A stretch of 64,000 nt of DNA from Runella sp. CRIBMP (GCF_009905605.1 NZ_JAAAKZ010000005.1:186001-250000); one strand, 5' to 3'; positions 25,427-34,972 are shown, counted from the first letter of the stretch. Notes: generated by a model from the sequence alone, not told the origin. Program-made: numbers and translations.

Positions 25427-25506
25427 CACGCAGAGCCGCAAAGGAGCGATAAGTTACTGCAGCAAAGTAAACTCTCTGCGTCTTTGCTCCTCTGCTTCTT
25501 TGCGTG
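25427..25506. repeat. Imperfect long inverted repeat with internal near-direct repeats
   Basis: The outer arms (25427-25448 and 25485-25506) match in 17 of 22 positions when folded. The right half is itself a near-direct 16-bp duplication (TCTGCGTCTTTGC versus TCTGCTTCTTTGC). It fills almost the entire gap between serA and ispE. It looks like a copy of a dispersed intergenic element; nothing else supports a coding or RNA gene role. Confidence 0.5.
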
Positions 25507-25513
25507 AATTTAT

Positions 25514-27421
25514 TTAATACAACATCCGAAACTTAATGGTTTCTTCCATGTCCTTGATTTCTTGCACAAAACCGTCAACGTAACTGCGCTCCACATCCAT
25601 GATAACGTAGCCAATTTGGTCGTTGGTTTTGAGGTATTGTCCCGTTATGTTGACATTGTAGCGAGCAAAAATATTGTTTAGTTTGGCCAATATCCCAGGC
25701 ACATTGCGGTGTACGTGCAACAGGCGATGAGAGCCTTTCAGCAACGGCAATTGCACTTCTGGAACGTTGACGCTCCCCGTGGTGCTGCCATTGTTTACGT
25801 ACTCCAACAACCGCTCTGGCACATAATGACCAATGCCCTCCTGTGCCTCTTCGGTGCTACCGCCGATGTGCGGAGTAAGAATGACATTGGGCAGGCCACG
25901 CAACTCGCTTTCAAAGGCTTCATTGTTGGTTTTAGGCTCATACGGAAACACGTCTAACCCCGCTCCACTTACTTTACCACTTTTAAGGGCTTCTACCAAG
26001 GCTTCCACATCCACTACGTGACCGCGTGCTAAGTTCAGAAACACTACGCCATCTTTCATGAGTCCGAATTCACGTTTGCCAATCACATTTTTATTGTCTT
26101 TCCGACCGTCGATGTGCAGGCTCAGCACGTCGGCTACTTGCAACAGTTCATCTAATGACTTGAGTTTCTTGGCGTTGCCAATGGGCATTTTATCCACTAC
26201 GTCGTAGAAATACACTTCCATCCCCAAGGCCTCTCCAATCACCGACAGCTGCGTACCGATGTGCCCGTATCCCACGAGGCCCAGTTTTTTGCCGCGTACT
26301 TCAAAGCTATTATTGGCTGATTTATCCCATTTTCCAGCGTGCATTCCCACACTTTTGGGGAATACGTTCCGAATCAACATAATCATTTCACCCACGGCGA
26401 GCTCCACCACCGAGCGGGTATTGCTATAAGGTGCATTGAATACCGCAATCCCTTTTTCGGTCGCGGTTTTCAAGTCTATCTGGTTGGTCCCGATACAAAA
26501 CGCCCCAATCGCAATCAGGCGCGGAGCATTTTCGAGCACCCGACGTGTCACCATCGTTTTGGAGCGAATCCCTAAGATGGTTACGTCTTTAATTTTCTCA
26601 ATCAATTCGTCTTCGTCCAGCGCTCCTTTCACAAACTCAACGTTAAACCCTTCACCTTCAAAGGCTTCACGGGCTACGGGGTGAACGTTTTCGAGCAATA
26701 AAATCTTAATACGACTCTTAGGATAGGATTGCGAACGGGGAAGGTTGTTCAAAAACAAAAACTCATCCAACGACGGCACAATGTGGTCGGCTACTTTGGT
26801 CACTTTTTCCCGTTCAACATTTTCCGTAAACGCATAAAAACGGCTGGCCAAACCCGACTCACGGAGTTCGTAGTCGGTATAACCGTCGCCGATGACACAC
26901 ACCTCGCCTTCAAGGTTGAGAGATTGGAGCAGTTTTACCTTTCCTTTGTCGGTCGAGAGTACATTGTCATTATCGACCCCGATGATGTTGTCCTCGGCAT
27001 CAAAACGAAATGTATTGGCGTATACGTTTTCTTCTTTGATTCCCAATTCAGTCACAATCGGCACAATAAATTCTTTAAACCCGCTCGACAGAATCAAAAT
27101 GCTGTCGGCGTAGTCGTGCAAAAAAGCCTGATTCCGCAGGAAGGAATCGGATATTTTGGTACGTAAAAAATCAACTAAAGCATCAATGTGCGAACGATTA
27201 GCCTGTAAAAGTTCGATACGACGGCGAAGTCCTTCAGCAAATGACATATCGCCATTCATGGCCGTTTCGGTCAGGTCACGAATCTGTTGTACCACTTTTT
27301 CGCGGTTGGGATTGCCGGCAAGAGCAATGTTGGCCAATTCGTCCAAGCCTTCGACCTGCGTAAAGGTGCTATCAAAGTCAATGACGTAATAGGTTTGTTC
27401 AATAGTGTTGGTGGTGAGCAT
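25514..27421 (-). CDS. serA: SerB-like phosphatase / D-3-phosphoglycerate dehydrogenase fusion
   Basis: 635 residues. Residues 1-225 form a HAD phosphatase: DFDSTFTQVEGLDELA (Asp15/Asp17), LSSGFKEF, STDKGKVK and IGDGYTDYE, very close to SerB. Residues 235-550 are phosphoglycerate dehydrogenase: NAD motif GLVGYGHIGTQL (382-393), catalytic Arg in NLARGHVVD, Glu in DVFPYEP and His in TPHIGGST. Residues 560-635 are an ACT domain (serine feedback). The two enzymes catalyse the first and last steps of serine synthesis from 3-phosphoglycerate; the middle aminotransferase SerC is not in this window. The ATG at 27421 lies 12 nt after the HEPN toxin stop, so cotranscription is likely. Confidence 0.93.
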   Translation of the reverse strand: MLTTNTIEQTYYVIDFDSTFTQVEGLDELANIALAGNPNREKVVQQIRDLTETAMNGDMSFAEGLRRRIELLQANRSHIDALVDFLRTKISDSFLRNQAFLHDYADSILILSSGFKEFIVPIVTELGIKEENVYANTFRFDAEDNIIGVDNDNVLSTDKGKVKLLQSLNLEGEVCVIGDGYTDYELRESGLASRFYAFTENVEREKVTKVADHIVPSLDEFLFLNNLPRSQSYPKSRIKILLLENVHPVAREAFEGEGFNVEFVKGALDEDELIEKIKDVTILGIRSKTMVTRRVLENAPRLIAIGAFCIGTNQIDLKTATEKGIAVFNAPYSNTRSVVELAVGEMIMLIRNVFPKSVGMHAGKWDKSANNSFEVRGKKLGLVGYGHIGTQLSVIGEALGMEVYFYDVVDKMPIGNAKKLKSLDELLQVADVLSLHIDGRKDNKNVIGKREFGLMKDGVVFLNLARGHVVDVEALVEALKSGKVSGAGLDVFPYEPKTNNEAFESELRGLPNVILTPHIGGSTEEAQEGIGHYVPERLLEYVNNGSTTGSVNVPEVQLPLLKGSHRLLHVHRNVPGILAKLNNIFARYNVNITGQYLKTNDQIGYVIMDVERSYVDGFVQEIKDMEETIKFRMLY

Positions 27422-27433
27422 TCTGCAAATTAA

Positions 27434-27769
27434 TTATAAACTGAGGTAAATATGTTGGAGTTTTCCCAACAAGGGTGGGAGATTTTGTTTTACTGTATTG
27501 TAGATGGTGTGAGATGAGATTCCGAAATATTCATGCGATAATTTGTTTCTCATTGCTTTCATAAGTCGCCATTCTATTTCGGGGTATGCTTGTCGAAGCT
27601 CTTCTGAAACATTGCCAGAAGCTTCTCCTATTATTTCAAAACGGCGATAAACCGCATCTTGAATCAACAAATTTTGGCTAAATTCATAATTCGAATTATC
27701 GCCGATATAGCTAAAAATGAGTTCTATACTTTCGATAATATCTTTCAAATAGACGCGATCGTCTCTCAT
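27434..27769 (-). CDS. HepT-like HEPN toxin (DUF86)
   Basis: 111 residues, all helical. The HEPN RNase motif R-x4-H-x-Y is perfect: RNKLSHEY at residues 74-81, within AMRNKLSHEYFGIS. HepT toxins cut or modify RNA and are neutralised when the partner nucleotidyltransferase adds AMP to the motif tyrosine. The gene overlaps the antitoxin by 4 bp (27766-27769), the typical coupling in such pairs. Its stop lies 12 nt before the serA start. Function here is inferred from the family. Confidence 0.9.
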   Translation of the reverse strand: MRDDRVYLKDIIESIELIFSYIGDNSNYEFSQNLLIQDAVYRRFEIIGEASGNVSEELRQAYPEIEWRLMKAMRNKLSHEYFGISSHTIYNTVKQNLPPLLGKLQHIYLSL

Positions 27770-28047
27770 AGCAATTTGATTATATCCTTGAAAATGTGGG
27801 GTTTCAACGATGCTTTAACAGCCCCAAACTCTACAATGTCAATCTTTCGATGGGTTAGTTTTTCTAAATCTTCTTCCATCTGTAATACTTCAAAGAAAGT
27901 TAGTCCTTCTTTTTCAATTAATAAATCAATGTCACTATGGATGTTTTCTTCTCCACGTGCAAACGAGCCAAACAAAGCTGCGCGACTCACTTTTCGTTGT
28001 TGCAAATACCCACGGACCGAATCAAAAAAAACAAAAGGCACTTCCAT
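27766..28047 (-). CDS. MntA-like nucleotidyltransferase antitoxin
   Basis: 93 residues, minimal nucleotidyltransferase fold. The signature GSFARGEENIHSDIDLLI (27-44) has G-S-x-x-R-G and the two metal-binding aspartates D39 and D41. The family AMPylates its HepT partner and blocks toxicity. It is the first gene of the pair on the minus strand; a -7 element TAAATTTG lies on the minus strand (complement of 28072-28079), 25 nt upstream. Confidence 0.9.
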   Translation of the reverse strand: MEVPFVFFDSVRGYLQQRKVSRAALFGSFARGEENIHSDIDLLIEKEGLTFFEVLQMEEDLEKLTHRKIDIVEFGAVKASLKPHIFKDIIKLL

Positions 28048-28071
28048 TAGCTTCTCTCTCTAAGTTTACTG

Positions 28072-28079
28072 CAAATTTA
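28072..28079 (-). promoter_or_regulatory. -7 element before the toxin-antitoxin pair
   Basis: Minus-strand TAAATTTG matches the -7 consensus, 25 nt before the antitoxin ATG. No TTG is placed at -33, so support is partial. Confidence 0.4.
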
Positions 28080-28278
28080 CCGTTCCTTTTTGTCATTTTT
28101 GCAGAGTTATGTGAAGTTTCGATATTTATCCATTCCCTTAAATCTTTAAAACCTCCAAAATAGGCAAAAAAGCACCCTTTTAACCCTATACTTTGGCGTG
28201 CAAATAATGCCTTCTTGCTGTTTTGGGAAACTTTAAGAACGTAAATGTCCCAGATTGGACAATTAAAAATAATTGTAA

Positions 28279-29490
28279 ATGAAAATCCTACATACAGCCG
28301 ATTGGCATTTGGGAAAACAGCTCCATAAATACAGTCTCGAAGAAGACCACCGCTTGTTTTTGGATTGGCTGGCTCTCACGATTCAGGAGCGTTTGATTGA
28401 CGTTTTACTCATCTCAGGCGATGTTTTTGATACCACCAATCCCTCCAATCAGGCGTTGGCGCAATACTACGGTTTTCTGAAAAAATTAATCGGTACGGGC
28501 TGTCAGGTGGTCGTAACGGGTGGCAATCACGATTCTCCCGGTGTGCTCAATGCCCCGCGCGAACTGCTTAAATTTCTGGATATTAAAGTAGTGGGAAACG
28601 CCCTCGAATCCATTGAAGATGAATTGCTTCACCTAACCACTCCCAGCGGCGAAATCGTGGTGGCAGCAGTGCCGTACCTGCGAGAAGCGGACTTACGTAA
28701 GTCTGTTTCGGGTGAAGGTTACGAAAACCGACTCGCGACCCTTCGGCAGGGTATTCGGGGGCATTATGAGCAACTTGCTGATTTAAAATCCTCCCAATTT
28801 GCCGATTTGCCCTCCATTGCCATGGGGCATTTATTTGTCAACGGTGCCTCCACATCTGAAAGCGAACGCGACATTCACGTGGTGGGCGGCGAGGCCGCTT
28901 TTTCAGCAGAATTTTTTCCGTCGGGGTTTGACTACATAGCACTTGGCCACATTCATAAACCCCAACGCATCAGCAATTCGGATTTTATTAGGTATTCGGG
29001 CTCTCCCATCCCGCTCAGTTTCAGCGAGCGCGACGACCGTAAATACGTCTTGGAATTGACCGTCGACAATACAAAAATCACGTCAGTGGAGGCGCTTCCA
29101 GTACCCGCTTATCGAGAATTACGTTGCTTTACGGGCAGCCTCGACGAAGTGGAAGCGGGCTTGAAAGCCTACGTTTTTACAAATCCACTACCTTCTTACG
29201 TAGAAATACACGTAACAGAGCCGTTTGCTGACCCTCACAAAGAGATGTATTTCAACGAGTTACTGCGCGAATTCAGCAATGTTCCTTTCCAAATTATTAA
29301 ACCCAGATTATCTTTTACCAACCGAACCAAAGGGGCCGACGAGCTTTTCATAACGGGAACTTCTATCCAAGATTTAACCCCGCGCGACGTGTTTAACCAA
29401 CGGCTGTTGTCCGAAAATCTCGACGAAGAAACCCGTTTACTTTTACAAGAAGCGTTTGAAGAATTGTGGCGTGATGTATCGGAAACGTAA
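28279..29490 (+). CDS. sbcD: Exonuclease SbcD subunit
   Basis: 403 residues, normal for SbcD (Mre11-like). Calcineurin-like metal motifs are complete: TADWHLG (7-11), ISGDVFDT, GGNHDS, MGHLF and ALGHIHKPQ. With SbcC it cleaves hairpins and double-strand ends. A multi-pass membrane protein gene, not sbcC, follows after 36 nt; sbcC comes third in the cluster. Confidence 0.95.
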   Translation: MKILHTADWHLGKQLHKYSLEEDHRLFLDWLALTIQERLIDVLLISGDVFDTTNPSNQALAQYYGFLKKLIGTGCQVVVTGGNHDSPGVLNAPRELLKFLDIKVVGNALESIEDELLHLTTPSGEIVVAAVPYLREADLRKSVSGEGYENRLATLRQGIRGHYEQLADLKSSQFADLPSIAMGHLFVNGASTSESERDIHVVGGEAAFSAEFFPSGFDYIALGHIHKPQRISNSDFIRYSGSPIPLSFSERDDRKYVLELTVDNTKITSVEALPVPAYRELRCFTGSLDEVEAGLKAYVFTNPLPSYVEIHVTEPFADPHKEMYFNELLREFSNVPFQIIKPRLSFTNRTKGADELFITGTSIQDLTPRDVFNQRLLSENLDEETRLLLQEAFEELWRDVSET

Positions 29491-29526
29491 TGATTTTCCA
29501 TTATTTTCATTTAAAAATACGCCCTA

Positions 29527-31083
29527 ATGTCCAACGATGAAGCAACGCTCAATCCACCAAAAACTTCGTCTGGTTTAGAGTGGGGTATCTTTCTTATCTA
29601 TTCATTTCTCATTATTTTAGGGGTATACCACCACGAAATGTGGCGTGACGAGCTGCACCTTTGGAATATTTTATCGTACTCGGGCAGTTTGACCTCGTTG
29701 GTTCACAATGCCGCTTATGAAGGGCATCCGTTGTTGTGGCACCTTATCCTGTGGCCTATCAATAAAATTTCTATTGCCCCCCATTGGATGCAGCTCATCC
29801 ACACCGCATTTGTTTTGGGAACGGCCTATTTAGTGGTTTTCAAGAGTCCGTTTAAGATGTTTGAAAAAATCCTCATCTTGGTAAGCTATCCGTTGTTGTT
29901 TGAATTTGGGTTGATTAGCCGCAACTACATCTTGGCCGTTTTTCTAATTTTTCTTATTGCCATTTATTGGAAAAACCTCCGCAAAAACATCCTGATTATC
30001 TGCCTTTTATTGACTTTACTGTTCAACACAAACGCTTATGCATTCGTGTTTGCCTGTGCGGTCAGCGCGGGAGTAATCCTTTTTTATGTCTCAGAAAAAG
30101 GGCTTCATTACCGAGATTCTAACCTTTGGATTGGCTCATTGCTTATCATCATCGGCTCGTTGATCAGTATCATCACGATTATTCCGCCAAAAGATGCGTC
30201 AGCTGAAGCTGGATTTGTCCTGAATTTTGACCTGCAACGCATCGGTTTTGTGTTAAAGAATGTGTATAAAGGCACGTTTTCTTTTCCCGAAATAGGTTAT
30301 TTTCACTTTTGGAACACGTTTTTTAGGGAGAATAAATACCGGATGGCGAGCCTTGGCATGGCCGCATGGCTAGGCCTGTGGTGGCACTTGCGAAAAGACC
30401 GGCCCGTGCTCTTACTTTCAGGATTGATATATGCTGCATTGGGTGGTTTTATTTACCTGAGCGCCTACGTGGGCAGTGTTAGACACTATCAAATATATAC
30501 CATCAGTATATTGTTTTGCTTTTGGATATTTTTGGACCGAAAAAAGAATTATGTGCCGGCAGGCACTTCTGCACCATACACACGATTTGCATTTTTAGCC
30601 ATTCTGTGTGGACAGGCAATTGCGGGTCTATTCGCCTATTCTAAAGACCTTGCCTACCCTTTTTCCAACGCCAAAGCCGCCGCCACTTTTCTTGAAACCA
30701 ACTACGCGGGCACTCCGTATCTGTTGATGGGTAATTATCATTATCTGAATACCCCCGTGGCTGGCTATTTAGGACAAAAGATATTTTCGTTGGATATTTT
30801 GCAAAACACCGCTTATTCCGTTTGGCGGGCCGACTTGTGGAACCCCTCGGTTTATGGCATGACCGATTCAACTTTACTAAAGCGGGCCGCACAAGTGGCA
30901 AATGCACAGAAAAATAAAAAAATAGTCTGGCTGTGTGAGTACAATTCGTCCGTGGCTTACACGGAAGGTCACCTCAAATCTGTAAGTTTGCAAGGGAAAA
31001 ATTACCAATTTCTTTGTGTAAAAGTTTTCAATGAATCAATCGTTCACGACGAAAACTATTATATCTACGAGTTGAAAAGGTAA
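29527..31083 (+). CDS. Multi-pass membrane protein, GT-C glycosyltransferase-like, inserted between sbcD and sbcC
   Basis: 518 residues with about 10-12 membrane helices. The first periplasmic loop contains HHEMWRDELHLWNI, an acidic D-E pair placed as in GT-C lipid-sugar-dependent glycosyltransferases, and the C-terminal 130 residues look periplasmic and soluble. The family cannot be named with certainty. Gaps of 36 nt to sbcD and 27 nt to sbcC make it part of the same transcript, although its role seems unrelated to repair. Other GT-C-like proteins of this window (52954-56382) have a different acidic motif and are not close copies. Confidence 0.65.
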   Translation: MSNDEATLNPPKTSSGLEWGIFLIYSFLIILGVYHHEMWRDELHLWNILSYSGSLTSLVHNAAYEGHPLLWHLILWPINKISIAPHWMQLIHTAFVLGTAYLVVFKSPFKMFEKILILVSYPLLFEFGLISRNYILAVFLIFLIAIYWKNLRKNILIICLLLTLLFNTNAYAFVFACAVSAGVILFYVSEKGLHYRDSNLWIGSLLIIIGSLISIITIIPPKDASAEAGFVLNFDLQRIGFVLKNVYKGTFSFPEIGYFHFWNTFFRENKYRMASLGMAAWLGLWWHLRKDRPVLLLSGLIYAALGGFIYLSAYVGSVRHYQIYTISILFCFWIFLDRKKNYVPAGTSAPYTRFAFLAILCGQAIAGLFAYSKDLAYPFSNAKAAATFLETNYAGTPYLLMGNYHYLNTPVAGYLGQKIFSLDILQNTAYSVWRADLWNPSVYGMTDSTLLKRAAQVANAQKNKKIVWLCEYNSSVAYTEGHLKSVSLQGKNYQFLCVKVFNESIVHDENYYIYELKR

Positions 31084-31110
31084 AATCCCACCAAAAAATA
31101 TTCGCCGTAA

Positions 31111-34100
31111 ATGAAGATTCTTCGTACCCGTTTTAAAAATATCAATTCGTTTTACAACGAACCTTGCTGCGTTGATTTTTCCATCAATCCATTGGCGGTG
31201 TCGGGGTTGTTTATTATCTCTGGACCGACGGGCGCGGGCAAATCTACCCTACTGGATGTGATTACGTTGGCGTTGTACAATGAAATTCCACGCTTTGGGA
31301 GTATTTCAAAAACCGACATCAAAACCCTCGGTTCCATCGTCAATCTCAAAGCCGCTGGCGAGCCCAAGTCCGAAGCTTACGCGGAGGTAGAATACGAAGT
31401 CAAAGGCCGTCAGTACCGCTCTCGTTGGAGCATTGCCCGCAACCGCAACAACGAGTGGAACAACTACCAAATGGAAATTGCGGAATTACCTTCTGGCAAC
31501 CTACTGGACATCAAGGGATTGGCGAATTTCCCCAAAAAGAACGCCGAAATCATCGGCCTTAATTATGAGCAGTTTGTAAAATCCATCGTGCTGGCACAGG
31601 GGAGTTTTGCGGAGTTTCTGCGCGCCAAAGCCCACGACCGTTCTAAGTTGTTGGAAGATATTACAGGGCAGCACATTTACCGCCAACTCGGCCGGGCCTC
31701 TTTTGAAAGAGACCGCCAACACGAAGAAAAGTTGAAGCTGAAAGAGAAGGAGTTACAACTCGTATCTATGCTAACCGATGAACAGGTAAAGCAGCTAAAA
31801 GACGAACTCAACATTGCCCAAGCGCACCGTATTCAGGCCGATAAAGACCTGATTTTTTGGGAAAAAGAAAAAAATACGCTCGACCGCTGTACCGAACTTC
31901 TCCAAAAACTGGAAAAAGTCGAAAGCAACAAACAGCTTTTGAAGCAGGAACAGGGCCTCTTTGCCCCGCAGGCACTCCGCCTTCAACACCACGAACTCGT
32001 GAGCGAATGGGCCGTTGACTTAGCAACACTTAGGGCACGACAAAATCAGTTAATCGATTTACAAAAAAAACAAAAAGCCCTTAAAGAAGAAGCCGATACC
32101 CAACAAACGATTGTAAAAGAGACGGCGGAAAAGATTGAAAATCTGATTCAAAAAACCGTTCCTTACGCACTTCTGGAGCAGGAATTGACCGCCTTTGAAA
32201 CAGAAATTTTGGGACTGGAAAAGGACATCGAAAAACTAAACGCCGAAATTCGACCCATTTTTAACACTATCCGTCAGGAAGTAGCTCAAGCGAGCAACGA
32301 CTGGCTGCAACAATTAGGGTTGGAAAAATTGGACGAAACCAACGCTCTTCTTCTCCAAAAACAACAAGAAATCCAAACCGAAGTAACACGCTTCGGACCT
32401 GATTTTGACGCACAAAATGAGCTTTCTCGATTGTCGACACGCGAAAAAGCATTGATTGAGCTGAGCGCAAAATTGGAAAAAAGAAATGACCTCGTGGCCA
32501 AGGGTCAAGATACCAGAAAAGCAGTTGCCGAAAACGCCAAAATTGTTGCCGAAAAAAAGCCTCTCTGGGAGTTGGCACAGGCAACGGCTCAAAATTTAGA
32601 ACTAAAAATCAAGGAATTACAGTTAAAAAAGGAGAAAGAACAGCAAAAATTCAATCTGGAAGACTTACGAAACGCCCTGCAAAACGGCGACGAATGTCCG
32701 CTTTGTGGCTCTACGCACCATCCATACGTACACGCCTACATCAACGCTTTGTCGCAGGTGCAGGTGGATCTGGATTTGTTGGAAAAACAAAAAAAAGAGG
32801 CTGATACGCAAGCCAAAAATTACGGCACTGAATTCAACAAAGCCGAGGCGCTCGTGACGCAGGCCGAAGCTGATTTGAAGAAACTTCGCGAAGATTTCTT
32901 AAAGGCCAAAGAAGATTGTGAAAATGCATTAGGAACGCTACAACTCCCACTTGAAACCACCCTAGAGCAATTAGTGCTTGAGCAAAACCAATTAATACAA
33001 CAGCAATCTACGGTCAACAATTGGCTAAAAATCAAAGATTTAAACAATGTCATTCAAAAAATAACGAGAAATTATGCAGCCCTATTTGAGTTACGAACCC
33101 AAAAAGTCGATAAAGAGCAAGAAAAGCTACGGCGCTACGCAGGCAAAGACATCAGAGCCGATGGTCAATCGTTAAAAAGTACACTGAGCAATGCCCAAAC
33201 TGCGCTCAGCATTGCCCAAAAAGCATGGACTGAAACGGACAAAACGCTCATGGAGGAAACCCAGAAAACTGACGCTGAGGCGGCGTCTCTGACGCAGCAA
33301 TTGCAGCAAAAAGGCATCGAAAGCATCCAAATCGCCAATGAATTGTTGCTTTCAAGCTCCGAGATTGAAACCCTAAAAAACACCCGAAAACGACTGGATG
33401 ACCGGGAAAAAGAACTGGAAATCAATCAGAAAACTTGGCATGAACAACTACACTTGCTCACGCAACAACGAGCCACCGAACTCAACGCAGAGGAAACAGA
33501 ATTTAAACTCAATTCATGCCGCCAACTGCGCGACAAATATTTAAGTGAATCGTCGGAAATAGGTACAAAATTAGACAATCACACCAAGCAAAAAGAAATC
33601 TATTCGGGGTTGCAATCTGAGCTTGAACAACTCCGTACGCAGCGTCGGAAATGGGATTTGCTCAATCGCTACATTGGCGACAGTACAGGCAATAAATTCA
33701 GCAATTTTGCCCAAAACCTGACGCTGTCAAACCTCATTGGCTTGGCCAATCAGCGCCTCAGCCACCTATCCGACCGCTATGTTTTGGATAAACCCAAAGA
33801 AGATACCGAGAGTTTGTTTGTGATTGATATGTACCAGGGCAATGCCCAACGAGCCGTAAACACGCTTTCGGGCGGCGAAACTTTTACGTTGAGTCTGGCA
33901 TTGGCATTGGCGCTGTCGGATTTGGCTTCCAAAAACGTCAGCATTGAAAGCCTATTTATTGACGAAGGTTTCGGCACCCTCGACCCCGAGTCGCTCGATA
34001 TGGCCTTGAGTATGTTGGAGCGACTTCAGTCAGAAAGTGACAAAACCATCGGTATCATTTCGCACGTGGAGGCCCTCAAAGAGCGCATCGGCACGCAGAT

Positions 34101-34152
34101 TCGGTTGTTCAAAAACGTCAATGGCCTCAGTAAGCTGGAGATTGTAGGGTAA
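31111..34152 (+). CDS. sbcC: Exonuclease SbcC subunit (SMC/Rad50-like ATPase)
   Basis: 1013 residues. The Walker A motif is GPTGAGKST (38-46). Long coiled-coil arms flank a zinc hook whose CPLC lies at 529-532 (DECPLCGSTHHPY). The signature LSGGETFTLSLA starts at 919 and Walker B ends with FIDEGFGTLD (Asp951/Glu952). The architecture is that of SbcC, which with SbcD processes DNA ends and cruciforms. The stop is 7 bp from the convergent YdcF-like stop, with no separate terminator seen. Confidence 0.95.
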   Translation: MKILRTRFKNINSFYNEPCCVDFSINPLAVSGLFIISGPTGAGKSTLLDVITLALYNEIPRFGSISKTDIKTLGSIVNLKAAGEPKSEAYAEVEYEVKGRQYRSRWSIARNRNNEWNNYQMEIAELPSGNLLDIKGLANFPKKNAEIIGLNYEQFVKSIVLAQGSFAEFLRAKAHDRSKLLEDITGQHIYRQLGRASFERDRQHEEKLKLKEKELQLVSMLTDEQVKQLKDELNIAQAHRIQADKDLIFWEKEKNTLDRCTELLQKLEKVESNKQLLKQEQGLFAPQALRLQHHELVSEWAVDLATLRARQNQLIDLQKKQKALKEEADTQQTIVKETAEKIENLIQKTVPYALLEQELTAFETEILGLEKDIEKLNAEIRPIFNTIRQEVAQASNDWLQQLGLEKLDETNALLLQKQQEIQTEVTRFGPDFDAQNELSRLSTREKALIELSAKLEKRNDLVAKGQDTRKAVAENAKIVAEKKPLWELAQATAQNLELKIKELQLKKEKEQQKFNLEDLRNALQNGDECPLCGSTHHPYVHAYINALSQVQVDLDLLEKQKKEADTQAKNYGTEFNKAEALVTQAEADLKKLREDFLKAKEDCENALGTLQLPLETTLEQLVLEQNQLIQQQSTVNNWLKIKDLNNVIQKITRNYAALFELRTQKVDKEQEKLRRYAGKDIRADGQSLKSTLSNAQTALSIAQKAWTETDKTLMEETQKTDAEAASLTQQLQQKGIESIQIANELLLSSSEIETLKNTRKRLDDREKELEINQKTWHEQLHLLTQQRATELNAEETEFKLNSCRQLRDKYLSESSEIGTKLDNHTKQKEIYSGLQSELEQLRTQRRKWDLLNRYIGDSTGNKFSNFAQNLTLSNLIGLANQRLSHLSDRYVLDKPKEDTESLFVIDMYQGNAQRAVNTLSGGETFTLSLALALALSDLASKNVSIESLFIDEGFGTLDPESLDMALSMLERLQSESDKTIGIISHVEALKERIGTQIRLFKNVNGLSKLEIVG

Positions 34153-34159
34153 ACAATTA

Positions 34160-34927
34160 TTAAATATACCCTACTATTTTGTACACTACGTACCCAATCA
34201 TTTCGTGCCAAACGAGGTAAAAATGGGCCAGAGCTTCTTCGGAAGGGAAGAGCTTATCAAACCAAATCGCGCCGCCGTCTTCCTGAAGATAATGCGCTGG
34301 GCACGCAAAAACCGTAATGCCTTCTTTTTTAAAACAACCCTCGGCCCGGGGCAGATGAAAAGACGAGGTAATCAACATGCATTTGTCGGTATTGAACTGT
34401 GTTTTTAAGATTTTGGCGGTATTGACCGCATTTTGACGCGTGTTCAACGACAAAGAATCCTGCACAATATCGGCCGCAGCTACCCCCGACTCAATGAGGT
34501 ATTGTCGGATACCGTTGTTTTCTGAATTGTTGATTCTCCCTCCTCTCAACGAGCCTTCTCCCCCGCTGATGATGATTTTCTTGATTTTACCTCGTTTATA
34601 TAATTCAAACGCTTGTAATGCTCGGTCGCCGCTTTTTCCAAACCAAACGTGTTTGGTAGGTTGATGATACCGTTTAATAATCCCGCCCGTTAAGAGGGCC
34701 GCTACTTCGTATTTTTTTTCTTCGTTAGAAGCCCTCGGCTCCCACCATTTCAGCAATTCATTAACCAAAATAGGACTACTGACCAGATAAAGCCCTACCA
34801 ACGCCCCAATCAAAACTTTTCGGCTTCGGGCACGGTTTTTGGTTAGGATGGCGTAAAGAAAAGCAATACACGCCATGGTCAGCGGCATCAGCAACACATC
34901 AATGGTTTTGGATAGAATATAAAACAT
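34160..34927 (-). CDS. YdcF/ElyC family membrane protein (DUF218)
   Basis: 255 residues with two N-terminal helices (about 5-28 and 40-56) and a soluble DUF218 domain: AALLTGGI, ALQAFELYKRGKIKKIIISGG, LNTRQNAVNTAKILK, and LITSSFHLPRAEGCF. ElyC-type members influence envelope polymer metabolism in enterobacteria. A second, soluble family member lies at 43674-44318. It is a single gene, convergent with sbcC and divergent from the thioredoxin-like pair. Confidence 0.88.
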   Translation of the reverse strand: MFYILSKTIDVLLMPLTMACIAFLYAILTKNRARSRKVLIGALVGLYLVSSPILVNELLKWWEPRASNEEKKYEVAALLTGGIIKRYHQPTKHVWFGKSGDRALQAFELYKRGKIKKIIISGGEGSLRGGRINNSENNGIRQYLIESGVAAADIVQDSLSLNTRQNAVNTAKILKTQFNTDKCMLITSSFHLPRAEGCFKKEGITVFACPAHYLQEDGGAIWFDKLFPSEEALAHFYLVWHEMIGYVVYKIVGYI

Positions 34928-34972
34928 ATAGTCTGTTTTGAGGGTAGAGACGCTAAAAGTGTAAAAAATTCG

